64,000 bases of DNA from an uncultured Eubacteriales bacterium (lineage in GTDB: Bacteria; Bacillota; Clostridia; Lachnospirales; Lachnospiraceae). Positions 43,127-51,339 of this stretch are shown in pieces. The position numbers and the translations under genes are program-made. The stretch's first letter is position 1. Each line of letters opens with the position of its first letter. The notes under the pieces are model-generated. The model searched no databases. It was not told the origin of the DNA and saw only the letters and a list, made by a program, of their open reading frames with translations. The stretch lies in NCBI GenBank assembly GCA_900317515.1, contig ONHA01000007.1, forward strand, positions 1-64,000. The letters run 5' to 3'.

Positions 43127-43438
43127 ATGATTAAAGTTTACGGAATGCCGACCTGTCCCTACTGTGACTATATCCACAAACAGATCGAAGGACGTGAAGA
43201 CGAGTTCAGGTACATCAATATCGGAGAGAACATCCGGAACATGAGCGCCTTTACGAGGCTGAGAGACACGAACCCAGCCTTTGACCGGATGAAGGCGATC
43301 GGGGACGTCGGGATCCCGGCGTTCGTGCTGGAGGACGGCACCGTGACCCTGAAGCCCGAGGATGTCGGGCTCGTGGAGTTCGGGACGCCGGGCGCCTGCT
43401 CGATCGAGGATCACAGGAGCGGGAGAAAGGGCTGCTGA
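43127..43438 (+). CDS. glutaredoxin-like protein
   Basis: The 103-residue protein has the redox motif CPYC in IKVYGMPTCPYCDYIHKQI, the thioredoxin-fold cis-Pro segment VGIPAFVLEDG, and two extra C-terminal Cys (GACSI and KGC). GGAGG precedes the start. It is the second gene of the aldo-keto reductase operon. Confidence 0.88.
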   Translation: MIKVYGMPTCPYCDYIHKQIEGREDEFRYINIGENIRNMSAFTRLRDTNPAFDRMKAIGDVGIPAFVLEDGTVTLKPEDVGLVEFGTPGACSIEDHRSGRKGC

Positions 43439-43444
43439 GGCAAG

Positions 43445-43497
43445 CGGGGACGGTTCTTTTTTGCATAAAAAGAACCGTCCCCGGGCTTTTTATTTTT
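43445..43497. terminator. terminator of the GGGACGGTTC repeat family
   Basis: CGGGGACGGTTCTTTTT pairs with AAAAAGAACCGTCCCCG, followed by GGGCTTTTTATTTTT. It ends the reductase-glutaredoxin transcript, and its other strand can serve the convergent gene. Confidence 0.85.
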
Positions 43498-44447
43498 CAG
43501 AGAATCACGTTCTTCTGCTCGCCGCGCATCCACGCGTCGAGGTTGTCGAAGACGATCTCCGCGCGGAGGGTCATCGACTCCTCGGAGGCGAAGGCCACGT
43601 GCGGGGTGACCAGGCAGTTTTTGCAGTGAAGGAGCGGCTCATCAAGGTCAAGCGGCGGCTCCTTGTCGAAGACGTCGATGCCGGCAGCTGCGATCGTGCC
43701 GTTATCGAGGGCCTCCGCGAGGTCCTTCGCGACCACGACCGGACCGCGGGCCACGTTGATGAGGATCGCGGACTTCTTCATGAGGGCAAGCTTCTCCGCG
43801 TTGATCATGCCGCGGGTGGAGTCGTTAAGCGGGCAGTGGAGCACGACGATGTCGGACTCCCTCAAAAGCTCGTCCTTTGAGACCTGCTCGATATAGGGGG
43901 CTGCATTTTCCTTCTTTGTGCGGCTGTTCGCCAGCACGCGGCAGCCGAAGGCGTTGAAGAGCTCAGCGGAGCGGCTTCCGATCTTGCCGAGGCCGATGAT
44001 GCCGACCGTCTTGCCCTTGAGTTCACTGCCCATGAGACCTGCGAAGGTTTTGCCCTCGCGGCAGCGGGCCTCCACGGCGGACATGTTGCGGAGGAGATTC
44101 AGGACCATACCGAGCACGAGCTCCGAGACGGCCTCGTTGGAGTAGCCGGAGGCATTGCTGACCGCGATGCCTTTTTCTTTTGCCGCGGCGAGCCCCACGT
44201 GGTCGACGCCGGTGAAGGCGACGTCGATAAACTTAAGGTTTTCGCAGCTGCCGATCACCTCGCCCGGCATCGGCATGTTGGCGATGATCATCGCGTCGGC
44301 GTCCTTCGCCTCCTCGATCAGGGTGGGGATGTCCGTTGTGCGCGGGAAACAGGCGAAGGTGTGGCCTTTCTCCTCGAAGGGCTTTTTGCGTGCGGCGAGC
44401 TCCTCTGCGGAGATGCCGAGAGATTCCATGATGACGATTTTGCTCAT
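43497..44447 (-). CDS. D-2-hydroxyacid dehydrogenase
   Basis: ATG 44447 (MSKIVIMESLGISAEEL) is chosen: GGAAG precedes it, while the longer frame has no ribosome site. The 316-residue enzyme has the dinucleotide motif GKTVGIIGLGKIGSRSAELFNAFG and the catalytic Arg (NVARGPVV), Glu (DVFDKEPP) and His (TPHVAFAS). It interconverts 2-oxo and D-2-hydroxy acids; the substrate (lactate, glycerate or similar) is open. It is divergent from the transporter operon. Confidence 0.9.
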   Translation of the reverse strand: MSKIVIMESLGISAEELAARKKPFEEKGHTFACFPRTTDIPTLIEEAKDADAMIIANMPMPGEVIGSCENLKFIDVAFTGVDHVGLAAAKEKGIAVSNASGYSNEAVSELVLGMVLNLLRNMSAVEARCREGKTFAGLMGSELKGKTVGIIGLGKIGSRSAELFNAFGCRVLANSRTKKENAAPYIEQVSKDELLRESDIVVLHCPLNDSTRGMINAEKLALMKKSAILINVARGPVVVAKDLAEALDNGTIAAAGIDVFDKEPPLDLDEPLLHCKNCLVTPHVAFASEESMTLRAEIVFDNLDAWMRGEQKNVIL

Positions 44448-44560
44448 TTTTCCATACTTCCTTTCTTCGTTTATGAAGTACCTATATTGTAGCACGTTTT
44501 CGGGTAAGGAAATATCAAAATTTGAATAATTTTTCATCGCACAGAAGACGGTTTAAATGT

Positions 44561-44623
44561 CCGAAAATGCGAATCCGGATGACCGCTTGGGTGAATGATT
44601 TTTCCCGTGCATGAAGGTATAAT
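44561..44623 (+). promoter_or_regulatory. AraC box B and -10 of the transporter operon
   Basis: The box at 44561-44584 matches box A at 20 of 24 bases (CCGAAAATG-C-GAATC then CGG-ATGACC). TATAAT at 44618-44623 begins 34 bases after the box, the same distance as at box A. Confidence 0.7.
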
Positions 44624-44664
44624 AGCGGTAAAGAAAAACGGAACTGCAAAAAGGAGGATCATCC

Positions 44665-46326
44665 ATGGCGGTCTTTGAAAAAAGCAAACTCTTCGCTTCA
44701 CCGAAACTGAACACGCGCATCCGCTCCGCCAACGTGCAGAACTCGGAGCGCTGGTTCGGTTATTTCGTCGGACCCGGCATCATTTACATTTCCTACTATG
44801 TGGTCGCAAGCATTTACCTGAATGTCTTCTACACAGACGTCCTGAAGGTCAGCGGTCTTATGGGCGGCCTCTTCCTCACGATCATGCCGATCCTGTCCAA
44901 GATCATTGACGCCGTCACAAACGTCGTGATGGGTCAGATCGTAGAGAGAACCCGCACCAGGCAGGGCAAGGCCAGACCGTGGCTGTTTGTGGCAGGCCCC
45001 CTGCTGGCAGCTGCCGGTATCCTTCTCTATATGGTGCCGAATGCCAGCGATACCGTGAAGATACTCTGGATCACGCTCAGCTACAACCTGTACTTTGCAT
45101 TCGCCTTCACGATCTACAACATGAGCCACGGCCTGATGGTCCCGCTCTCCACCAGAAATACCCGGCAGCGTGATGCTCTGGCCCTCTTCAACAACATGGG
45201 AACCAGCATGATCCCCGGCGCACTGGTCTACATACTTGTCCCGCTTCTTCTGCTGCCGTGGATGGGCGTGGATCAGAGCCGCTGGCTCACCGTGATGAGT
45301 ATTTTCTCCGCCATCTGTATCCCGGCGGCGCTGCTGGAGTACTATTTTACGAAAGAACGCATCACCGAGGATGCGCTGGCTGCGGAGAAGGAGATCGAGA
45401 CGGTTTCCCTCAAAAGACAGCTGGATGCCTGCCTGAAGGACCGTTTCTGGGTTCTGTACGTCGCATTCTTCTTTGTCTGGCAGATTTACAACACATGGAT
45501 GGGCGCCAGCCTTGTCTACTACTGCAACTGGGTTCTCGGAACCTACAACGACGGCTCGACGCAGACGATCCTGAACGCGGTCGGCCAGGCACCTCTCGGG
45601 CTCGGCGTCTTCCTCATGTGGCCTCTTGCGAAGCGCATCGGCAAGCGCAAAAGCATGCTGCTCGGCATGACCATGTCCTTCGTCGGAGCTCTGATCGGCT
45701 GGCTCCAGCCCCATAACATGATGATTGTCATCGTCAGCCTTGTCGTCCGGTCCTTCGGCCTTCTGCCGACCTACCTCATGGCCTCCATGCAGGCGGACAT
45801 GCAGGATCACATCGAGTGGAAGAACGGGTTCCGCTGCGATGGCCTGACCGCGTCGCTCATCTCGGTCGGCGCGACGATCGCCATGGGATTCGGTACCGGC
45901 CTCTTCAACCTGGGGCTCGGCGGCCTCGGCTACATTCCGCCGGCGGCAGACGGAAGCTGGGTTGCGCAGACCGCAACGGTGCAGAATTATTTCATCTTCG
46001 GTTACTTCGGTGTGCCGATGTTCACATACCTCATTGTCTTCCTGCTGTTCCTGACGTATACTGTAGAAAATGATGTGCCGCAGATGATCGCGGACATCAC
46101 AGCGCGGCACCGCGCCGAAGCCGAAGCGCAGGGTATCGAATATGTCTCTCCGGAGGAGAAGGCCGCACTCGAGCAGGCGGAAAATGACCGCATCGCGGAG
46201 GAAAACCGCATCAGAGAGCTCAGACTGAAATGCGAGAGGAAGGGCCTTAGCTTCGACGAGGAGGAGGCAAAATACCAGGCGAAGCTGGCCGAGAAGGCTG
46301 CGAAAGCCGCAAAAAAGAAGAAGTAA
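44665..46326 (+). CDS. GPH-family sugar/glycoside symporter
   Basis: The 553-residue protein has about 12 membrane helices in the glycoside-pentoside-hexuronide pattern: ERWFGYFVGPGIIYISYYVVASIYLNVFYTDV, KIIDAVTNVVMGQIVERTRTRQGKARPWLFVAGPLLA, YCNWVLGTYNDG and ASMQADMQDHIEWKNGFRCDGLTAS. It should import a glycoside with Na+ or H+. The last 90 residues form an unusually long charged cytoplasmic tail (PEEKAALEQAENDRIAEENR... ending KAAKAAKKKK), probably coiled coil. The gene follows AAGGAGG and heads the GH2-GH78 operon. Confidence 0.9.
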   Translation: MAVFEKSKLFASPKLNTRIRSANVQNSERWFGYFVGPGIIYISYYVVASIYLNVFYTDVLKVSGLMGGLFLTIMPILSKIIDAVTNVVMGQIVERTRTRQGKARPWLFVAGPLLAAAGILLYMVPNASDTVKILWITLSYNLYFAFAFTIYNMSHGLMVPLSTRNTRQRDALALFNNMGTSMIPGALVYILVPLLLLPWMGVDQSRWLTVMSIFSAICIPAALLEYYFTKERITEDALAAEKEIETVSLKRQLDACLKDRFWVLYVAFFFVWQIYNTWMGASLVYYCNWVLGTYNDGSTQTILNAVGQAPLGLGVFLMWPLAKRIGKRKSMLLGMTMSFVGALIGWLQPHNMMIVIVSLVVRSFGLLPTYLMASMQADMQDHIEWKNGFRCDGLTASLISVGATIAMGFGTGLFNLGLGGLGYIPPAADGSWVAQTATVQNYFIFGYFGVPMFTYLIVFLLFLTYTVENDVPQMIADITARHRAEAEAQGIEYVSPEEKAALEQAENDRIAEENRIRELRLKCERKGLSFDEEEAKYQAKLAEKAAKAAKKKK

Positions 46327-46341
46327 TCAAAGCTCGTAAAG

Positions 46342-46366
46342 GGGGCGGCGGCAGGGCCGCCGCCCC
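46342..46366 (+). other. intercistronic GC hairpin
   Basis: GGGGCGGCGGC pairs with GCCGCCGCCCC around AGG, between transporter and GH2 genes. There is no T run, so it may guard the transporter mRNA end or reduce read-through rather than terminate. Confidence 0.55.
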
Positions 46367-46392
46367 TCAATGATTCAGGGAGGTATTTCGGT

Positions 46393-48681
46393 ATGAGAAA
46401 AACAGCATTTGTGAATGATTGGACCTGCAACGGCAAACCCGTCACGCTTCCGCACGACGCCATGATCCATGAAGAGCGCCGGCCGGACGCGAAGAGCGGC
46501 AGTGCGGGCGCCTGTTTCCCGGACGGGAAGTATGTCTATGAGAAGACTTTTAAACGCCCGGCGAGTGACCATGTGCTGCTTCTCTTTGAGGGCGTCTACA
46601 AAAATGCCAGAGTCTTCCTGAACGAAAGGGAAGCCGGCGGCGCAGCCTACGGCTACATCCCCTTCTTTGTCAATGCGGACGAGTACCTCGTGGACGGCGA
46701 AAACACGATTCGCGTCGAATGCTCCGTGACCCATCCGGATTCCCGCTGGTACTCGGGCGCGGGCATTTACCGTCCGGTCTGGCTCTACGAGGGGCCGAAG
46801 GAGAGCATCGAGCCGGAGAGCGTGAAGATCAGCACCGTGTCATACGATCCGGCGGTGATCCGGGTCCGGTCGGAGCAGTCCGTGAAGGTCGAAACTGCGG
46901 GGGTATCCGGCGAGGGGACCGATTTTGAACTTGCGATCCCGGACGCGAGGCTCTGGAGCGAGAATGACCCGTATCTCTACACGGCGAATGTCACAAACGG
47001 CGCGGACAGCTGTGAGATCCGCTTCGGCATTCGAAAAGTGGAATGGTCAAATCAGGGGATCTTCATCAACGGAAATGAAACCCTCCTCCGCGGCGGCTGC
47101 GTCCACCACGACAACGGTATCCTCGGCGCGGCGGCTTATGACGAGAGCGAATGGCGCCGCGTAAAGATCATGAAGGATGCGGGCTTCAACGCGATCCGTT
47201 CCGCCCACAACCCCTGCTCCCGAGCGATGCTGGAGGCCTGCGACGCACTGGGCGTTTACATGATGGATGAGAGCTGGGATATGTGGTTCAAGCACAAATC
47301 CAAGTATGATTACGCCTCCGAATGGCGCGAACACTATCTCGATGATCTTAAGGCGATGGTGGACCGCGACTTCAATCACCCCTCCGTCATCATGTACTCG
47401 ATCGGCAACGAGGTCTCCGAGCCGGCGAAGGAAGAAGGTGTCCGGGTCACGGAGGAGATGGTGAACTATCTTCACGGACTGGATGACACCAGGGCTGTCA
47501 CGGCCGGCTTTAACCTGATGATCATGACGAATTCCGCGAACGGCAAGGATCTATATGACGAGAAGGAAGGCGGAACCGACACCAGCGGCGAGAAGAAGCT
47601 GCAGGGAATGAACTCCACGGTCTTCAACATGATCACCAATATCGTGGGAACCGGCATGAACAAGGCTGCCAACTCCAAAAAGGCGGATGCGGCCACATCA
47701 CCGGCACTCGATAAGCTGGATATCTGCGGCTACAACTACGCCTCCGGGCGTTATCCGCAGGAGGGAAAGCTCCATCCCGACCGCGTCATCGTCGGCAGCG
47801 AGACCTTCCCGCAGACGATCGCAGAAAACTGGGCGATGGTCAAAAAATATCCCTATCTCATCGGTGATTTCATGTGGACCGCCTGGGATTATCTGGGCGA
47901 GGCCGGCATCGGCGCCTGGGCCTACACGCCGGACGGCAAGGGCTTCAACAAACCCTACCCCTGGCTGCTGGCGGATTCCGGCGCAATCGACATTCTGGGC
48001 GACGCCAACGCGGAGGCTTATCAGGCCGCAGCGGTCTGGGATAAGCTGGACGCACCCGCGATCTGTGTGCAGCCGATCAACCACGATGTAAACCCGGCCA
48101 AGATGGTCTGGCGCGGCACGAACGGCATCCCGAGCTGGAGCTGGCGGGGCTGCGAGGGCAGGAAGGCTGTCGTCGAGGTATTTTTCAACGCGGCGAGAGT
48201 CGAGCTTTTCTTAAACGGCAGGAAGGTCGGGGCCTCGAAGGTGAAAGACTGCAAGGCAGTCTTCAAGGTAAAATATGCGCCGGGCACGCTCGAAGCAGCC
48301 GCCTATGATGCCGGTGGGCGCGAGATCGGAAGAAGCAGATTGACCTCGGCCGGCAATGCCAACATCACGCTCAGGCCGGAGAAGGCTGAGGCGGCACCCG
48401 GGGAAGTTGTGTATATCCCGGTCGTGATGGCGGACAGGGACGGAAATGTGGAGTCCAATGTTGACCGCAAGCTGAAAATATCCGTCGAGGGCGGTGAGCT
48501 TCTGGGCTTCGGCAGCGCAAATCCCCGCACGGAGGAGCGCTTCGACAGCGGAGAGTACACTACCTATTACGGGCGCTCGCTGGCGGCGGTCCGTGCCGGT
48601 GAGAGCGGAAGCATCCGCGTTTCTGCAAGTGACTGGATCGAGACGGCGGAGACTGAGATCAGGATCACGGAGAAGATTTGA
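46393..48681 (+). CDS. glycoside hydrolase family 2 (beta-galactosidase-like)
   Basis: The 762-residue enzyme has the GH2 layout: jelly-roll sugar-binding domain (VYEKTFKRPASDHVLLLFEGVYKNARVFLN), immunoglobulin-like domain, and a barrel with acid/base Glu340 in MYSIGNEVSEP and nucleophile Glu470 in VIVGSETFPQ. RGGCVHHDNGILGAAAYDESEWRRVKIMKDAGFNAIRSAHNP is characteristic. C-terminal beta domains follow. There is no signal peptide, so it works on imported glycosides. Beta-galactosidase is likely; beta-glucuronidase or mannosidase is less so. Confidence 0.88.
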   Translation: MRKTAFVNDWTCNGKPVTLPHDAMIHEERRPDAKSGSAGACFPDGKYVYEKTFKRPASDHVLLLFEGVYKNARVFLNEREAGGAAYGYIPFFVNADEYLVDGENTIRVECSVTHPDSRWYSGAGIYRPVWLYEGPKESIEPESVKISTVSYDPAVIRVRSEQSVKVETAGVSGEGTDFELAIPDARLWSENDPYLYTANVTNGADSCEIRFGIRKVEWSNQGIFINGNETLLRGGCVHHDNGILGAAAYDESEWRRVKIMKDAGFNAIRSAHNPCSRAMLEACDALGVYMMDESWDMWFKHKSKYDYASEWREHYLDDLKAMVDRDFNHPSVIMYSIGNEVSEPAKEEGVRVTEEMVNYLHGLDDTRAVTAGFNLMIMTNSANGKDLYDEKEGGTDTSGEKKLQGMNSTVFNMITNIVGTGMNKAANSKKADAATSPALDKLDICGYNYASGRYPQEGKLHPDRVIVGSETFPQTIAENWAMVKKYPYLIGDFMWTAWDYLGEAGIGAWAYTPDGKGFNKPYPWLLADSGAIDILGDANAEAYQAAAVWDKLDAPAICVQPINHDVNPAKMVWRGTNGIPSWSWRGCEGRKAVVEVFFNAARVELFLNGRKVGASKVKDCKAVFKVKYAPGTLEAAAYDAGGREIGRSRLTSAGNANITLRPEKAEAAPGEVVYIPVVMADRDGNVESNVDRKLKISVEGGELLGFGSANPRTEERFDSGEYTTYYGRSLAAVRAGESGSIRVSASDWIETAETEIRITEKI

Positions 48682-48682
48682 A

Positions 48683-51226
48683 ATGAAAGCAACGCACCTT
48701 GAAGTCGACTATTTACATGAGCCCCTGGGGCTCGGCAATCCCTACCCGCGTTTCTACTGGAACTGCGAAGACGGTGTAAGGCAGACGGCGTATCGGATCG
48801 TCTGCACCCGCGAGGACGAGACCGTCTGGGACAGCGGAAAAGTGGAGAGTGCCTCCATGACGCACATCCCCTATGAGGGAAAGGTGCTGAAAAGCCGCGA
48901 CGCGGTGCAGTGGAGCGTGCAGCTCTGGGATGAAAATGACGAGCCCGGAGAACTCAGCGAAAGCTCCTTTGAACTGGGGCTCCTTGCGGAAAATGACTGG
49001 ACCGCAAGCTGGATCAGCGGGGATTACAGGCCGGATCCGAAGCGCCGCTACCCCGTCGACTGCTTTAAAAAGGAGTTTGCCGCCCGCGGGGAGATCAAAA
49101 AGGCGCGGATCTATGCGACAGCCCGCGGCATCTACGATGTGACCGTCAACGGAGAGCGCATCGAGGATTTTATCCTTGCGCCGGGCTCGACGAACTACAA
49201 CAAACGGATCCAGGTGCAGACATACGATGTGACGAGGCACATCCGGGAAATGAATACCCTTGAACTGCGCCTTGCGGACGGCTGGTTCCGTGGAAGCCTC
49301 GCAGCCTACGGGGTGACCAATGTCTTCGGGACGGAGACCAGCCTCCTTGCCCAGCTTGAGATCACCTACGCCGACGGCCGGAGGGAGACGATCGGGACGG
49401 ACGGCTCCTTTTGCTGGTCCGACGACGGCCCGGTCCGCTTTGCGGACCTCAAGGACGGCGAGGTGTACAACGCCGCGATGAAGCCCTCCTATGCCGGCCG
49501 TGCCCGCATTGTCAAGGCTCCGAAAAATGTGAAACTCTGCTCCTCCGACAATGTGCCCGTGACGGAACACGAGCGCTTTAAGCCGACGCTCCTTCCGGGA
49601 AATGTGCTGGATTTCGGCCAGAACATCGCCGGATATCTGGAATTTTGTGTGAAAGGTCAGAAGGGACAGCGCATCAGGATCGTCTGCTCGGAGCTCTACG
49701 ATGAAAAAGAGCAGAGAGTGGTCGAAAATGCGCAGGAGACGAAGCCGGCCTCCGGCTGGACGCAGGTAAAGCTCATCAAAAAGCTCGCCACGGGCAAAAT
49801 CAGCGGAGAGACCGTCGGCACGCCTCTTCAGGAGATTATTTTTACCTGCTCGGGGGAGGAGGATCACTACAAGACGTCCTTTGCCGTCTTCGGGTTCCGC
49901 TACGCCGAGGTGATCGGAAATGTTCCGGTCGATCCGGAGTATTTTACGGCGATCGCGGTGTATTCCGATCTTGATGAGACGGGGGATTTCATCTGCTCGG
50001 ACGAGCGGGTCAATCAGCTGCTTACGAATACCAGGTGGAGCATGAAGGGCAATTTCCTCGATGTGCCGACGGACTGCCCGACCAGAGAGAGACTCGGCTG
50101 GACGGGGGATGCGCAGGTATTTTTCAACACGGGGGCTTACCTCATGAACACCGCACCGTTCTTCCGGAAATGGATCCGGGACATGGAGGACGGACAGTAT
50201 AAGAACGGACTTATCCCGGCAGTTCTGCCCTTAAACGGGGTGGAGATGATGTACAAAGCCACCGGGTCCTCCGTGGGCTGGGCGGATGCGGTCTATCTGG
50301 TGCCTTACCGCTTCTATAAGCGGTTCGGCGACAGGGAGGTCCTGAAAAAGAGCTGGCCGATGATGGAGAAGTATGCGGAGCATGTCCTTCAGAACCTGGA
50401 GAAGGACGGGCACTACGAGAAGGGCATCCATCTGGGCGAGTGGCTCGAGCCGGAGGAATTTAAGGACAAGGTCTACGGAAATAAGGCAAAGCACCCGGAG
50501 GAGTGCACCGCATATCTCTATCTTACGATGACGACGATGGCTGAGATTGCCGGGCTGCTGGGCAAACCGGCTGACGCTTATGCGGCAGCGGCGGAGCGGG
50601 CGAGGGAAGTTTATTTTCAGTATGCGGAACTCGATACGGACCGGCAGGCGAAGCTCGTGCGGCCGCTGGCGCTGGGACTCCTTAAGGGCGAGGCAAAAAT
50701 GAAAGCCCAAAACCGGCTGGTCAGGGCTGTGGAGAACTTCAACTATCGGGTCGGCACGGGATTTCTGTCCACACCGTTCCTGCTCGGGACTCTGACCGAG
50801 GCGGGAGAGGCCGAGACGGCCTACAGGCTGCTCTTAAATACGGAGAAGCCGGGCTGGCTCTACGAGGTCCTTAAGGGTGCGACCACGATCTGGGAGACCT
50901 GGGAGGGCTACACCGGGCGCGGCGGCGACGGGAGCCTCAATCATTATTCGCCGGGCGCGGTGTGCCAGTGGCTCTTCGACTCCTGCGCGGGGATCCGTGT
51001 GGAGGGAGAGAGACATTTTGTGATCGAGCCGGTGCCGGGCGGAACGCTGAGCTTTGCCGAGGCGGGGTATAAGAGCCTCTACGGCGAGGTGAGGAGCCGG
51101 TGGGAGAGGACGCCGGAGGGGATTGCGTACACGATCACGGTTCCGGCCAACTGCACGGCGGAGATAAGGCTGCCGGGGAGAGAGACGGAGAGCGTTGCGG
51201 CGGGGAGATATGTGCGTATCGCCTGA
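48683..51226 (+). CDS. alpha-L-rhamnosidase (GH78)
   Basis: The start is ATG 48683, one base after the GH2 stop (847 residues). The N-terminus (THLEVDYLHEPLGLGNPYPRFYWN) and accessory beta domains (KKARIYATARGIYDVTVNGERIEDFILAPGSTNYNKRIQVQTYDVT) are those of family 78. The catalytic barrel has VPTDCPTRERLGWTGDAQVFFNTGAYLMN (Asp464, Glu469 region) and TTIWETWEGYTGRGGDGSLNHYSPGAVCQWLF. It removes terminal rhamnose from plant glycosides. No signal peptide is seen, so it acts with the GH2 enzyme inside the cell on what the symporter brings in. Confidence 0.92.
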   Translation: MKATHLEVDYLHEPLGLGNPYPRFYWNCEDGVRQTAYRIVCTREDETVWDSGKVESASMTHIPYEGKVLKSRDAVQWSVQLWDENDEPGELSESSFELGLLAENDWTASWISGDYRPDPKRRYPVDCFKKEFAARGEIKKARIYATARGIYDVTVNGERIEDFILAPGSTNYNKRIQVQTYDVTRHIREMNTLELRLADGWFRGSLAAYGVTNVFGTETSLLAQLEITYADGRRETIGTDGSFCWSDDGPVRFADLKDGEVYNAAMKPSYAGRARIVKAPKNVKLCSSDNVPVTEHERFKPTLLPGNVLDFGQNIAGYLEFCVKGQKGQRIRIVCSELYDEKEQRVVENAQETKPASGWTQVKLIKKLATGKISGETVGTPLQEIIFTCSGEEDHYKTSFAVFGFRYAEVIGNVPVDPEYFTAIAVYSDLDETGDFICSDERVNQLLTNTRWSMKGNFLDVPTDCPTRERLGWTGDAQVFFNTGAYLMNTAPFFRKWIRDMEDGQYKNGLIPAVLPLNGVEMMYKATGSSVGWADAVYLVPYRFYKRFGDREVLKKSWPMMEKYAEHVLQNLEKDGHYEKGIHLGEWLEPEEFKDKVYGNKAKHPEECTAYLYLTMTTMAEIAGLLGKPADAYAAAAERAREVYFQYAELDTDRQAKLVRPLALGLLKGEAKMKAQNRLVRAVENFNYRVGTGFLSTPFLLGTLTEAGEAETAYRLLLNTEKPGWLYEVLKGATTIWETWEGYTGRGGDGSLNHYSPGAVCQWLFDSCAGIRVEGERHFVIEPVPGGTLSFAEAGYKSLYGEVRSRWERTPEGIAYTITVPANCTAEIRLPGRETESVAAGRYVRIA

Positions 51227-51235
51227 TTTCGCAGA

Positions 51236-51336
51236 CAGGGACGGTTCTTCGCAGATGGGGACGGTTCTCCGCGGATGGGGACGGTTCTTCGCAGAGAAGA
51301 ACCGTCCCCATCCGCGGAGAACCGTCCCCATCCGCG
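51236..51336. repeat. 40-bp-arm hairpin built of GGGGACGGTTCT units
   Basis: Three tandem units of about 21 bases (GGGGACGGTTCTTCGCAGAT and variants) are followed by two inverted units. Arms 51250-51289 and 51297-51336 match at 39 of 40 bases around a 7-base loop. It stands between the convergent rhamnosidase and glmS genes and is probably both terminator and repeat element. Confidence 0.9.
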
Positions 51337-51339
51337 AAC

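Noticed and set aside
44698-46110. Long antisense frame under the symporter (470 codons)
   Set aside because: His/Asp/Arg-rich shadow; the plus strand has clear membrane helices and family motifs.
51236-51336. Tandem 21-base units considered as a CRISPR array
   Set aside because: Units are contiguous with no unique spacers, inverted copies follow, and there are no cas genes; it is a hairpin repeat.
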